Source: an uncultured Acetatifactor sp.
Lineage (GTDB): Bacteria > Bacillota > Clostridia > Lachnospirales > Lachnospiraceae
Assembly (NCBI GenBank): GCA_904501885.1
Contig: CAJGCP010000008.1
Span: 13,037 to 77,036 of the forward strand
Reading direction: 5' to 3'
DNA: 64,000 bases
A program made the translations under genes and the position numbers. Position 1 is the stretch's first letter. Each line of letters opens with the position of its first letter. The notes below the pieces were generated by a model, which had not been told where the DNA came from, did no database searches, and saw only the letters and a program-made list of their open reading frames with translations. This document shows positions 15,684-23,023 of the stretch, one piece after another.

Positions 15684-15917
15684 ATGCGAACAATGGAATT
15701 CAAAATGGAGCGACCCGGCTTGTTGGCAGTAGGCGACATAGTCCATATCTCAGAGGGCCAATTGCCCGCAAGTTATTATTACATCATCGACCCTTCGTTG
15801 GCCATGTCCGGGAACTTCCCCTTTTCGGAGAGGCTGCAAAGCAGAGAGGGCAAAGTGACAGATATTATAGAGAATGACAGAGGATTCTATGTGACAGTAG
15901 AATTCGATGAATCATAA
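15684..15917 (+). CDS. Small conserved-looking hypothetical protein (77 aa)
   Basis: I do not recognise this protein. It has 77 residues, no signal peptide and no membrane helix. The sequence alternates short hydrophobic strands with charged turns (LLAVGDIVHISEG, KVTDIIENDRGFYVTVEFDE), suggesting a small beta-barrel such as an SH3-like or OB-like fold. A CAGGAGGACT ribosome site lies about 10 bases before the ATG at 15684, so it looks translated. It lies 60 bases after the antitoxin gene and 30 bases before ridA, so it may be cotranscribed with ridA. No function can be assigned. Confidence 0.6.
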   Translation: MRTMEFKMERPGLLAVGDIVHISEGQLPASYYYIIDPSLAMSGNFPFSERLQSREGKVTDIIENDRGFYVTVEFDES

Positions 15918-15947
15918 AGTGTCGGATGGCACAGAAAGAGGTAAAAA

Positions 15948-16325
15948 ATGTTACAGAAAATTTCAACAGATAAAGCGCCCGCAGCAATTGGGCCCTACTC
16001 ACAGGCAATTGTGGTAAATGGTATGGTCTTTTCTTCCGGCCAGATTCCCATCAACCCGGCTACGGGCAATATTGAGTGCGAGGGTATTCAGGCACAGGCA
16101 GAGCAGGTGATGAAGAATTTGGGTGCCGTTTTGGAAGCGGCAGGCAGTGACTATGCACATGCAGTGAAAAGCACATGCTTCCTGGCAGATATGGGAGATT
16201 TCGCGGTGTTTAATGAAGTATATGCAAAGTATTTCACGGAAAAGCCCGCCAGAAGCTGTGTGGCAGTGAAGACCCTGCCGAAAAATGTACTCTGCGAGGT
16301 GGAAGTCATTGCAACAGTTAAATAA
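15948..16325 (+). CDS. ridA: RidA family reactive imine/enamine deaminase
   Basis: Cytoplasmic enzyme that hydrolyses reactive 2-aminoacrylate and related imines released by PLP enzymes. The 125-residue length matches the trimeric RidA family. Conserved elements are all present: AIGPYSQA near the N-terminus, SGQIPI, and in the C-terminal third PARSCVAVKTLP with the substrate-binding Arg, followed by CEVEVIA with the catalytic-region Glu. An Arg at this place marks deaminase-competent RidA members. The ribosome site is AAAGAGG. Its 3' end overlaps the start of the shikimate-kinase-like gene by 17 bases, so the two are translationally coupled. Confidence 0.93.
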   Translation: MLQKISTDKAPAAIGPYSQAIVVNGMVFSSGQIPINPATGNIECEGIQAQAEQVMKNLGAVLEAAGSDYAHAVKSTCFLADMGDFAVFNEVYAKYFTEKPARSCVAVKTLPKNVLCEVEVIATVK

Positions 16326-16815
16326 AAACAATATCATCCTGATTGGTATGCCCGGTGCCGGTAAAAGCACTGTGGGTGTGGTGCTGGCAAAGCACCTTGG
16401 GTACGAGTTTATAGACTCTGACCTTTTGATTCAAAAACAGTATGGGAAGTTACTGCAGGCGCTGATAGAAGAGCACGGGGTAGAGGGATTCTGGCAAATA
16501 GAAGAGCAGGTGAACGCCTCCGTGGATACGGATAAAGCTGTGATTGCCACCGGGGGAAGTGTGATTTATGGTCCCAAGGCCATGGAACATTTGCGTGAAA
16601 TCGGGTCGGTAATCTACCTTAAATTGCCTTGCGGGGAAATAGAAAGCCGGGTGGGAGATTTGACCTCCCGGGGTGTTACCAGACAGGCAGGCCAGACATT
16701 GCAGGATTTGTACGACGAGAGAACACCCTTATATGAAAAGTATGCCCACATCACCATCGACTGTGAGGGCAAACAGATCCGCGAGATTGTAGCGGAGATT
16801 GCAGGGGGTGTATAG
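16309..16815 (+). CDS. Shikimate-kinase-like P-loop kinase with altered substrate site
   Basis: A 168-residue P-loop kinase of the shikimate kinase/gluconate kinase group. Walker A is GMPGAGKST and the Asp pair DSD follows. Two features depart from true shikimate kinases: the substrate-binding Arg of the FR-x-x-E motif is Trp here (GFWQIEEQ), and the usual GGG after the central strand is reduced to ATGGSV. The lid/adenine part (SRGVTRQAGQTL, YDERTPLYEKYA) keeps its arginines. It may therefore be a shikimate kinase with changed chemistry or act on another small alcohol. TTG at 16309 is preferred because AGGTGGAAG lies just upstream; ATG at 16285 lies deeper inside ridA. No other aromatic-pathway gene is nearby. 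Confidence 0.75.
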   Translation: MQQLNKNNIILIGMPGAGKSTVGVVLAKHLGYEFIDSDLLIQKQYGKLLQALIEEHGVEGFWQIEEQVNASVDTDKAVIATGGSVIYGPKAMEHLREIGSVIYLKLPCGEIESRVGDLTSRGVTRQAGQTLQDLYDERTPLYEKYAHITIDCEGKQIREIVAEIAGGV

Positions 16816-16817
16816 CC

Positions 16818-17753
16818 ATGAAAAAAACTGCAACTTTACATAGTCTGCTGTTACTTTTGGCAGCATTTATCTGGGGTATGGCATTTGTGTCCCAGACCAA
16901 GGGCATGGATTATATGGGACCACTGACCTTCAATGGTGTCCGTTGCCTGATTGGTGCTTTGACCCTGTCCCTCTTTTTGTTTTGCAGAAAACAAGTGAGA
17001 GGAAAAAGCCATATTCCTGCACCTTCTATTGATTTGAAAGTTACAATCAAGGCAGGCGTGTTATGTGGTTTGGCTCTGACTATAGCAAGTACATTGCAAC
17101 AGATTGGATTGGCCTATACCACGGTAGGCAAGGCAGGATTTATTACCACATTGTATATCATTTTTGTGCCCATCGCAGGTATCTTTTTCCGCAAAAAAGT
17201 GGCGGGGATTGTGTGGATTGGTGCACTTTTGGCGGCGGTAGGTATGTACCTGCTGTGTATGACGGAAGGGCTACAGTTATCCACCGGAGATTTGTTGGTG
17301 TTTGGTTGTGCAGTTGCTTTTACTGCACATATTATGATTGTGGACCATTTTTCTCCATGGACGGATGGTGTGATGGTATCCGCCATTCAATTCACCATAG
17401 CCGGTAGTATTTGTACCTTAGGTGCCTTGATTCTGGAGCATCCCACATGGGCACAGCTGCAAGGCGGTTTGGGCGCCCTTTTGTACGCCGGCGTGCTCAG
17501 TTGTGGCGTGGCATATACCCTGCAGATCGTAGGGCAGAAGGGAGTCAACCCTACCGTGGCAGCTCTGATTATGAGTTTGGAATCTGTGATTGCCACTGTT
17601 TCCGGATGGGTTGCCTATCGGATTGGCATGCTATCCACCGACCAGACATTGACGGGAAGGCAAATTGCAGGCTGCGTGGTGGTGTTTGCTGCAGTGGTTT
17701 TGGTACAGCTACCCGTAGATTTGTTTTGTAAAAAAGGAAGTTTACAAAAATAA
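16818..17753 (+). CDS. EamA-type DMT family transporter
   Basis: Integral membrane exporter or carrier of the drug/metabolite transporter superfamily. The 311-residue protein has about ten helices arranged as two EamA repeats: repeat 1 opens with LLLLLAAFIWGMAFVSQTKG and contains LTFNGVRCLIGAL; repeat 2 starts around residue 160 (GDLLVFGCAVAFTAHIMIVDHFS) and ends with ALIMSLESVIATVSGW, the hallmark Glu-containing segment of EamA repeats. Substrate is unknown; amino acids or metabolites are usual. It starts two bases after the shikimate-kinase-like gene and is probably the last gene of the ridA unit. Confidence 0.9.
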   Translation: MKKTATLHSLLLLLAAFIWGMAFVSQTKGMDYMGPLTFNGVRCLIGALTLSLFLFCRKQVRGKSHIPAPSIDLKVTIKAGVLCGLALTIASTLQQIGLAYTTVGKAGFITTLYIIFVPIAGIFFRKKVAGIVWIGALLAAVGMYLLCMTEGLQLSTGDLLVFGCAVAFTAHIMIVDHFSPWTDGVMVSAIQFTIAGSICTLGALILEHPTWAQLQGGLGALLYAGVLSCGVAYTLQIVGQKGVNPTVAALIMSLESVIATVSGWVAYRIGMLSTDQTLTGRQIAGCVVVFAAVVLVQLPVDLFCKKGSLQK

Positions 17754-17758
17754 GCATT

Positions 17759-17787
17759 GCATAATCCGAAGGAATCTGCAGATACTA
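17759..17787 (+). promoter_or_regulatory. Sigma-G-like promoter of spoVAE
   Basis: GCATA (17759-17763) and GATACTA (17781-17787) are separated by 17 bases, the same spacing as the spoVAD promoter at 9466 and close to the Bacillus sigma-G pattern (GNATR, 17-18 bases, CATNNTA). Confidence 0.6.
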
Positions 17788-17811
17788 TCTTCAAAAAAAG
17801 GAGTATCACAA

Positions 17812-18168
17812 ATGGAATATTTCAATGCATTTTGGGTGGGTGGCGCGATATGTGCGTTGGTCCAGATTCTTATGGAAAAGACGAAACTGATGCCGGGGAG
17901 AATCATGGTATTATTGGTGGTAATCGGTGCCATATTAAGCGGCATTGATTTGTTTGAACCATTGTTAGAATATGCCGGTGCAGGGGCGTCGGTTCCTTTG
18001 TTGGGATTTGGTAATGTATTATCCAAGGGCGTGAAAGAGGCAGTGGATGAACAGGGATTCTTAGGAATCTTCGCAGGTGGATTAAAAGCCGGAGCAGTGG
18101 GAATATCTGCAGCTTTAATCTTTGGCTTCATCGCCAGCCTTCTATGCCGTTCTAAGATGCGTAAATAG
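17812..18168 (+). CDS. spoVAE: Stage V sporulation protein AE (SpoVAEb type)
   Basis: Small membrane protein of the SpoVA dipicolinic-acid channel in the inner spore membrane. The 118 residues contain three to four helices. The recognisable core is FWVGGAICALVQILMEKTKL, where bases encode the MEKTKLMPGRI cytoplasmic turn, followed by AGAGASVPLLGFGNVLSKGVKEAVDEQG and GGLKAGAVGISAAL, all typical of SpoVAEb. Ribosome site AAGGAG lies about 10 bases before the ATG. It is about 7.2 kb away from spoVAD with unrelated genes between, whereas in many spore formers spoVAC, spoVAD and spoVAE are consecutive. It has its own sigma-G-like promoter at 17759 and its own terminator at 18181. Confidence 0.9.
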   Translation: MEYFNAFWVGGAICALVQILMEKTKLMPGRIMVLLVVIGAILSGIDLFEPLLEYAGAGASVPLLGFGNVLSKGVKEAVDEQGFLGIFAGGLKAGAVGISAALIFGFIASLLCRSKMRK

Positions 18169-18180
18169 AGAATGCAATAA

Positions 18181-18213
18181 AAAACCATCGCTGTGTAGAC
18201 AGCGATGGTTTTT
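18181..18213. terminator. Bidirectional terminator between spoVAE and the DUF5721 gene
   Basis: AAAACCATCGCTGT (18181-18194) pairs perfectly with ACAGCGATGGTTTT (18199-18212) around a GTAG loop. Runs of A on one side and T on the other allow use from both strands, as suits convergent genes. Confidence 0.85.
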
Positions 18214-18214
18214 G

Positions 18215-18715
18215 TTATAGTACTGCGTACTCGATATCTTTTGCATCCAGATAGGCCTGTAAGTACTTATCCCAAATGGCATCCGGCTCTTTGGACATCA
18301 GAAAGGTGTGATATGCAGTGGCTGTGGTCAGAACAGCGGTTGCACCATCATAGCGGATGTTTAACACCAAAGCTTTCACCTGCGGGGCGGGTACATCGCT
18401 GTGTTCCTGTTCTAAGAGAGCGGCTGTTTCTGTACCATTTAAATGCAGAGTGAATCTGAAAAACAGGGGAGTGCGTTTGCCCTTGATCAGGTCAAATGCC
18501 AGACCCTTTACCTCGTTCCATGGACGGAATTCGGGAAACTTGGCATCCAAAATTTCGGATTGGCATTCAAAAAACTCCTGATTGATATGTCCGTCTATAT
18601 GAAACGTACATGCCGTGGAGATTACAGCTTCTTCCAGATCGAAACCATCGAAGGTGTCCGCTACCAACAGATGATTCATAAATTGTTTCATAGAAGAGAT
18701 TTGTAATGCAATCAT
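18215..18715 (-). CDS. DUF5721 family protein
   Basis: A 166-residue soluble protein that I match to the DUF5721 family, found chiefly in Lachnospiraceae and without known function. Family-typical features are the N-terminus (MIALQISSMKQFMNHLLVADTFDGFDLEEA), CTFHIDGHINQEFF, the WNEVKGLAFDLIKGKRTP segment, and the C-terminal ALVLNIRYDGATAVLTTATAYHTFL stretch. No signal peptide or membrane helix. It lies 30 bases downstream of the phosphofructokinase gene on the same strand, so both are probably on one mRNA ending at the shared terminator at 18181. Confidence 0.8.
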   Translation of the reverse strand: MIALQISSMKQFMNHLLVADTFDGFDLEEAVISTACTFHIDGHINQEFFECQSEILDAKFPEFRPWNEVKGLAFDLIKGKRTPLFFRFTLHLNGTETAALLEQEHSDVPAPQVKALVLNIRYDGATAVLTTATAYHTFLMSKEPDAIWDKYLQAYLDAKDIEYAVL

Positions 18716-18745
18716 AGATATCTTTCTGTTCCTTTTCGTTTATTC

Positions 18746-19993
18746 CTACTTGCGATACAGCTCCTTGGGAGTGTACAGATGTCTGGGAATACCGGACACC
18801 ATGATGGGTGCTACATCGCCCTGTACCAGGGGATCTACATAAGTAATGAATTCCTGGGTCACATAGGTGCCGTCCTTGGTAATCCAATTTCTGGGCACAC
18901 ATTTTTCGTCATTGGCAATCTTGTGCACATCGCGGACTGCAGTACCACTCTGATAGGGGTCATCGGAGAATCTCTGGAGTACAACCATCTGGCCGGAATC
19001 GCCTTCGTCAGCAGCCTTTGCAGCAGCACCACCCACCTGGAATGCTTCCAGGATGTCGATACGGGAGGCCAGGTGAGAACCTGCCCTTTGCAAGGTACTG
19101 AGCTCGATGGCACGTGTCTTACAACCCAGTTCTGCGGCAATGAATTTGGCCAGGTAAGCGGCAGTACCGGACAATTGTTTATGTCCGAAGGCATCTACAA
19201 AGTTAATGTCATTGCCTAACTCACAGACATAGCGCCCGTCCGCGGTGCGTATGCCTTCTGATACGGCAACAACCACAGAGGTTTTTTCCTTTAACAACTT
19301 TTCGATCCGCTCTTTAAAGTTCTGAATGTCAAAGGTGATTTCAGGCAGATAAATTAAATCGGGTCCTTCACAGTCTTCGCCTTTAGATAGGACAGTAGAA
19401 CCGGTCAACCAGCCGGCATTCCGTCCCATCACTTCCACGATGGTGACCAGTCCGCGAGGATATTCCAGACAGAAGCTGTCACGGATAATTTCCTTCATGG
19501 AAGTGCCGATATATTTTGCGGCACTGCCGAAACCGGGCGTATGGTCCGTCAATGTCAGGTCGTTATCAATAGTTTTCGGGCAACCGATGAATTTGGTGGT
19601 GTGTCCTGTGAGCACCGCGTAGTCGGACAACTTTTTGATGGTATCCATAGAGTCGTTTCCACCGATATAAATAAAAGCCTCAATGTCTAATTTATCTAAA
19701 ATGCTAAAGATTCTTTCGTATGTACCAATATCTTCATGAAAACTGGGTAGCTTGTATCGGCAGGACCCTAGAAAAGCAGCCGGTGTACGTTTCAAAAGTT
19801 CCACATCCAATTCCGTCTTTATATGTTCTGACAAATCCAAATATTTTTCATTTAGTAAACCTTGTATGCCGTGTAGCATACCATACACCTTCTTTGCCCC
19901 ACGGTCGATGGCGGTACGATAAACGCCGGCCAAGGATGAGTTAATAGCAGCGGTGGGGCCGCCAGATTGACCAACGATAACATTGCGCTTCAT
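18746..19993 (-). CDS. pfp: 6-phosphofructokinase, PPi-dependent type
   Basis: Cytoplasmic glycolytic enzyme phosphorylating fructose 6-phosphate. The 415-residue length and two motifs favour pyrophosphate as donor: GGNDSMDT in place of the GGDGS of ATP enzymes, and PKTIDNDL, where Lys replaces the Gly of ATP-dependent PFK. Other landmarks are GQSGGPTAAINSSLAG at the N-terminus, MGRNAGWLTGSTVL in the substrate site, and HLASRIDILEAFQVGG near the C-terminus. The ATG at 19993 has AGGAGG seven bases upstream; a longer version starting at 20020 would include that site in coding sequence and is rejected. Clostridial PPi-PFKs of this clade are common in anaerobes. Donor preference is inferred from motifs. 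Confidence 0.9.
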   Translation of the reverse strand: MKRNVIVGQSGGPTAAINSSLAGVYRTAIDRGAKKVYGMLHGIQGLLNEKYLDLSEHIKTELDVELLKRTPAAFLGSCRYKLPSFHEDIGTYERIFSILDKLDIEAFIYIGGNDSMDTIKKLSDYAVLTGHTTKFIGCPKTIDNDLTLTDHTPGFGSAAKYIGTSMKEIIRDSFCLEYPRGLVTIVEVMGRNAGWLTGSTVLSKGEDCEGPDLIYLPEITFDIQNFKERIEKLLKEKTSVVVAVSEGIRTADGRYVCELGNDINFVDAFGHKQLSGTAAYLAKFIAAELGCKTRAIELSTLQRAGSHLASRIDILEAFQVGGAAAKAADEGDSGQMVVLQRFSDDPYQSGTAVRDVHKIANDEKCVPRNWITKDGTYVTQEFITYVDPLVQGDVAPIMVSGIPRHLYTPKELYRK

Positions 19994-20123
19994 ACAGTAA
20001 CCTCCTTTAATGAATGACATTTTCTTAATTTTACACTATTTTTCAGAAAATTTCTATAGAAAAATGAAAATTTCAGCACGAAAGTATTTGGAATAATTTG
20101 TTACTGACATGTACGAAAATTAG

Positions 20124-20152
20124 TTGTCTGTTTCCGGAAATTGTGATACTAT
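20124..20152 (+). promoter_or_regulatory. Promoter of the amidase gene
   Basis: TTGTCT (20124-20129) and TACTAT (20147-20152) with 17-base spacing, about 68 bases before the amidase start. The 200-base divergent gap between it and the phosphofructokinase gene is otherwise AT-rich with no further clear signal. Confidence 0.45.
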
Positions 20153-20219
20153 ATGTAGTGTCGTAGTTATTTAGCACCACTATTCATGGTGATTTTTAGA
20201 AGGGCGATAGATAGTCAAG

Positions 20220-21161
20220 ATGCAAAAGAGGATTCTCCACACACTCATATTAATCATAGTTTCCGTTGCTGTCATTGTTGTTCACAATGTACAGACCGCC
20301 CTTGCCCAGGAGGAGAAAATGCGCGTGGAGGCAGAGGCGGAGGCGCAGCGTCTCTCCAAGGAGAGAGCCCAGGCGGCATGGAATGCCATGGACGAAAGCG
20401 ACCCCTATTTGCATATGGGCACCGCGTCCTCTGTGTCAGATGTGATCTATATGGGGCAGTTGCACGAGGATGGGCTTTTGCTGGACAGGACATCGGAGAA
20501 GGAAGCACCGGAAGAGCCCTCTATAGGAACGATTTATAAGGCTGCAAAGTCCCGGCTGATTTGTATTGATGCAGGGCATTTGGGCTATACCGCAGAAGGA
20601 TGGAAGAATACCGGATCCGAGAGCGTACATGGTATCGTAGAGCACACCTGGTCGCTGGATGTGGCGCGGGTGGTCAGAGATGAGTTGATTGACCGAGGAT
20701 ATGATGTATATATGGTCCGTGATACGGATGTTTGGAAGGAGTTTCCTTACGACTTGGGTGAGCGTCAGTTATTCATCAATGAAATGCAGTGCGACGCTAT
20801 GGTTGCCATTCACTGGGACGGACTTGACCAAGAAGAGGTGGATGGATATCACACCATTTACAAAGGAAGTAAAGACAGTGATAATTATCTCCTGGCGAAG
20901 ACCCTCAGTGATGAATATGGTAAAGCTGTCAGCGGTGTTATATCCAGATATCATACCCCCATGGACCGAGACGATTTGTGGCAGTTGAATTGGGCGGACA
21001 AAAGGATGGCGACGGTTATCCTGGAATGCGGGTTCTGTACCAATTATCACGATGCAACATGGTTAGAGAATAAGAAAAATTTCCAGACCATCGCAGAAGG
21101 AATTGCCAACGGGTTGGACAAGTTCTTTGAATTGAAAGACGCCAGGGATGCACAGAATTGA
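20220..21161 (+). CDS. N-acetylmuramoyl-L-alanine amidase (Amidase_3), membrane-anchored
   Basis: Cell-wall hydrolase cutting the amide bond between N-acetylmuramic acid and the stem peptide. Residues 8-28 form an uncleaved-looking signal or anchor helix, followed by a charged helical linker (EEKMRVEAEAEAQRLSKERAQ). The Amidase_3 domain spans about 110-310: zinc ligands are in CIDAGHLG and GIVEHTWSLDVA, the third is AIHWDG, and the catalytic Glu is in ILECGFCTNYHD. The SIHxN consensus is changed to AIHWDG but the His is kept. The ATG at 20220 has only a weak ribosome site (GAAGGGCGATAG). Spore formers use such enzymes in engulfment, cortex remodelling or daughter-cell separation; which applies here is unknown. 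Confidence 0.88.
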   Translation: MQKRILHTLILIIVSVAVIVVHNVQTALAQEEKMRVEAEAEAQRLSKERAQAAWNAMDESDPYLHMGTASSVSDVIYMGQLHEDGLLLDRTSEKEAPEEPSIGTIYKAAKSRLICIDAGHLGYTAEGWKNTGSESVHGIVEHTWSLDVARVVRDELIDRGYDVYMVRDTDVWKEFPYDLGERQLFINEMQCDAMVAIHWDGLDQEEVDGYHTIYKGSKDSDNYLLAKTLSDEYGKAVSGVISRYHTPMDRDDLWQLNWADKRMATVILECGFCTNYHDATWLENKKNFQTIAEGIANGLDKFFELKDARDAQN

Positions 21162-21198
21162 GAAGTGATTGGCGTAAAGAAATATTTATCATAAATCA

Positions 21199-21226
21199 AA
21201 ACAGCCTCCTTTACAGGGGGCTGTTT
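21199..21226. terminator. Bidirectional terminator between amidase and DUF1294 genes
   Basis: AAACAGCCTCC (21199-21209) pairs with GGGGGCTGTTT (21216-21226) with one G-U pair and a six-base loop. It overlaps the 3' end of the convergent DUF1294 gene. Confidence 0.7.
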
Positions 21227-21483
21227 ATGTATATCAGTATAGCAAGTTGTATCAGAAAAATAAAGGGCAACCCCAAGCGGAAATACCAATGCTTGGTTTT
21301 GTGCCGAAAGTGGTGCATGCCGATGGTGGAACCCAGTGCACCACCGAAAATAGCGACCATAAAAAGAGAAGCCTCCGAGATGCGATAAGCACCCCGGATG
21401 GCTCTTTTTTTATCCACACCCATCAGGGTATATCCTATTATGTTCATGATAATGGCATATGCAATACCAATGTTCTCGATCAT
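21211..21483 (-). CDS. DUF1294 family membrane protein
   Basis: A 90-residue membrane protein with three predicted helices (about 5-20, 38-58 and 70-88). The motif YTLMGVDKKRAIRGAYRISEASLF followed by GGALGSTIGMHHFRHKTKH and the W-Y-F-x-x-G-L-P ending is diagnostic for DUF1294, a family whose function is unknown. It follows argG on the same strand after a short gap of 24 bases and may be cotranscribed with it. A 394-codon frame on the opposite strand across this gene and argG is judged to be a shadow. Confidence 0.85.
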   Translation of the reverse strand: MIENIGIAYAIIMNIIGYTLMGVDKKRAIRGAYRISEASLFMVAIFGGALGSTIGMHHFRHKTKHWYFRLGLPFIFLIQLAILIYINSPL

Positions 21484-21507
21484 AAATTCAATCCTTACCG
21501 GTGGAGA

Positions 21508-22731
21508 TTAGTTCAATTCCTCGCCCTGCTCCTGCATCTTCATCGCGCGAACCTTCAGGGAAAGTCCGAACAGATTGATGAAGCCTTCTGCGTCGTGATG
21601 GTCATACAAATCACCGGTGGTGAAGGAAGCAATCTTCTCATTGTACAGAGTGTAAGGAGAAGTGGTTCCTGCCTTGATGATGTTGCCCTTATAGAGTTTG
21701 AATTTCACTTCGCCGGTAACATATTTCTGGGTTTCTTCGATGAATGCCTGCTCTGCCTTGCGCAGGGGAGTGAACCACTTGCCTTCGTAAACAAGGCTTG
21801 CGAAACGGCTGCCCATTTCTTTCTTCATTGCGTAGGTATCGCGGTCCAGAATCAATTCCTCCAACTGCTGATGGGCTTCCATCAGGATGGTACCGCCGGG
21901 AGTTTCATATACGCCACGGGACTTCATACCAACCACGCGGTTTTCTACGATGTCGATGATACCGATGCCATGCTTGCCGCCCAGCTCGTTGAGCTTGTGA
22001 ATGATGTCAGCAACCTTCATCTTCTGACCGTTTACAGAGGTGGGAACACCTTTTTCAAAAGTCATGGTCATATATTCGCCTTCATCGGGTGCCTTTTCAG
22101 GAGTCTGGCTAAGTACCAGCAAATGGTCGAAGTTGGGCTCATTTGCAGGGTCTTCCAATTCCAAACCTTCGTGGCTGATGTGCCAAATGTTACGGTCACG
22201 GCTGTAGGAAGAGTCTGCAGAGAAGGGCAGGTCGATACCATGTGCCTTGCAGTACTCGATTTCAGATTCACGGGAGTCCATATCCCATTTATCATGTCTC
22301 CATGCAGCAATAATCTTAAGGTCGGGTGCCAAAGCTTTGATGCCCAGCTCGAAACGAATCTGGTCATTTCCCTTACCGGTTGCACCATGGCAGATAGCGG
22401 TAGCGCCTTCTTTTCTTGCAATTTCCACTAATTTCTTAGCGATCAAAGGACGAGCCATAGAGGTACCCAACAAATACTTGTTTTCATAAATGGCATTTGC
22501 CTGAACGCAGGGAACGATGTATTCTTCGCAGAACTCATCAATTACATTTTCGATGTAGAGCTTGGATGCGCCACAGAATTTCGCTCTTTCGTCCAGTCCG
22601 TCTAATTCTTCGGCCTGTCCGCAATCTACGCAAACACAGATTACTTCGTAGTCAAAATTCTCCTTTAACCAAGGGATGATGGCGGTGGTATCCAATCCGC
22701 CGGAATACGCCAAAATAACTTTTTCTTTCAT
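21508..22731 (-). CDS. argG: Argininosuccinate synthase
   Basis: Cytoplasmic enzyme condensing citrulline and aspartate with ATP to argininosuccinate, the penultimate step of arginine synthesis. The N-terminus ILAYSGGLDTTA is the PP-loop ATP pyrophosphatase motif. Further family segments: YENKYLLGTSMARPLIAKK, GATGKGNDQIRFELG, and SYSRDRNIWHISHEGLELEDP. The length of 407 residues is normal. The ATG at 22731 is chosen because GGAGG lies seven bases upstream; the ATG at 22746 overlaps that site. argH is not adjacent. A -35/-10 pair lies at 22786-22814 on this strand, and a TGAAT-ATA-ATTCA dyad upstream at 22824 resembles an ARG box, suggesting ArgR/AhrC control. Confidence 0.96.
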   Translation of the reverse strand: MKEKVILAYSGGLDTTAIIPWLKENFDYEVICVCVDCGQAEELDGLDERAKFCGASKLYIENVIDEFCEEYIVPCVQANAIYENKYLLGTSMARPLIAKKLVEIARKEGATAICHGATGKGNDQIRFELGIKALAPDLKIIAAWRHDKWDMDSRESEIEYCKAHGIDLPFSADSSYSRDRNIWHISHEGLELEDPANEPNFDHLLVLSQTPEKAPDEGEYMTMTFEKGVPTSVNGQKMKVADIIHKLNELGGKHGIGIIDIVENRVVGMKSRGVYETPGGTILMEAHQQLEELILDRDTYAMKKEMGSRFASLVYEGKWFTPLRKAEQAFIEETQKYVTGEVKFKLYKGNIIKAGTTSPYTLYNEKIASFTTGDLYDHHDAEGFINLFGLSLKVRAMKMQEQGEELN

Positions 22732-22785
22732 TTTTTTCGCCTCCATATAAAAGGTGTCCCGTTTCTAAGACACCTGCTTGCATTC

Positions 22786-22814
22786 ACTATACAACATAAA
22801 TAGGTAAAATGCAA
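22786..22814 (-). promoter_or_regulatory. argG promoter
   Basis: On the minus strand TTGCAT (22814-22809) and TATAGT (22791-22786) are separated by exactly 17 bases, giving a start near 22779, about 48 bases before the argG ATG. Confidence 0.6.
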
Positions 22815-22823
22815 CCATAAAAA

Positions 22824-22836
22824 TGAATATAATTCA
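22824..22836 (-). promoter_or_regulatory. ARG-box-like operator upstream of argG
   Basis: TGAAT-ATA-ATTCA is a perfect dyad with the half-sites of the arginine repressor box (TNAAT...ATTNA), although the centre is three rather than four bases. It lies just upstream of the argG -35 box. Confidence 0.5.
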
Positions 22837-22875
22837 AAAATAATGCATAAATATGTGAATAATAAGGTAAAATAG

Positions 22876-22909
22876 TGCATAAAAGCAAAAAATGATGGTG
22901 TTTTATGCA
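22876..22909. repeat. Inverted repeat in the argG / solute-binding-protein divergent region
   Basis: TGCATAAAA (22876-22884) and TTTTATGCA (22901-22909) are perfect inverted copies 16 bases apart. A further ATGCATAAAT-type element lies at 22843-22852. No T-run follows, so an operator is likelier than a terminator. Confidence 0.45.
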
Positions 22910-22921
22910 TTCGGAGGGGCG

Positions 22922-22942
22922 ATGAAGGGAAAAATATCTTGA
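22922..22942 (+). CDS. Possible six-codon micro-ORF with good ribosome site
   Basis: GGAGGGGCG directly precedes ATG, coding MKGKIS then TGA. It lies 82 bases before the solute-binding-protein gene. It could be a leader peptide or a chance arrangement; no attenuator hairpin is evident. Confidence 0.2.
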   Translation: MKGKIS

Positions 22943-23023
22943 TTTATTGTCTGATAACCTTATAATAATAGGTGTACAATGTAGATGTTTTAGGGAAGAT
23001 ATACATTAAGGATAGGTAACTAT

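Noticed and set aside
20021..20219. A sigma-G or sigma-E promoter for the amidase gene
   Set aside because: GATACTA at 20146 resembles a sigma-G -10 box, but no GNATA lies 17-18 bases upstream; a sigma-A promoter fits better.
21247..22431. A 394-codon plus-strand frame across DUF1294 and argG
   Set aside because: It lies antisense to two well-supported genes, has no ribosome site, and its translation shows no recognisable domain; it is a codon-bias shadow of argG.
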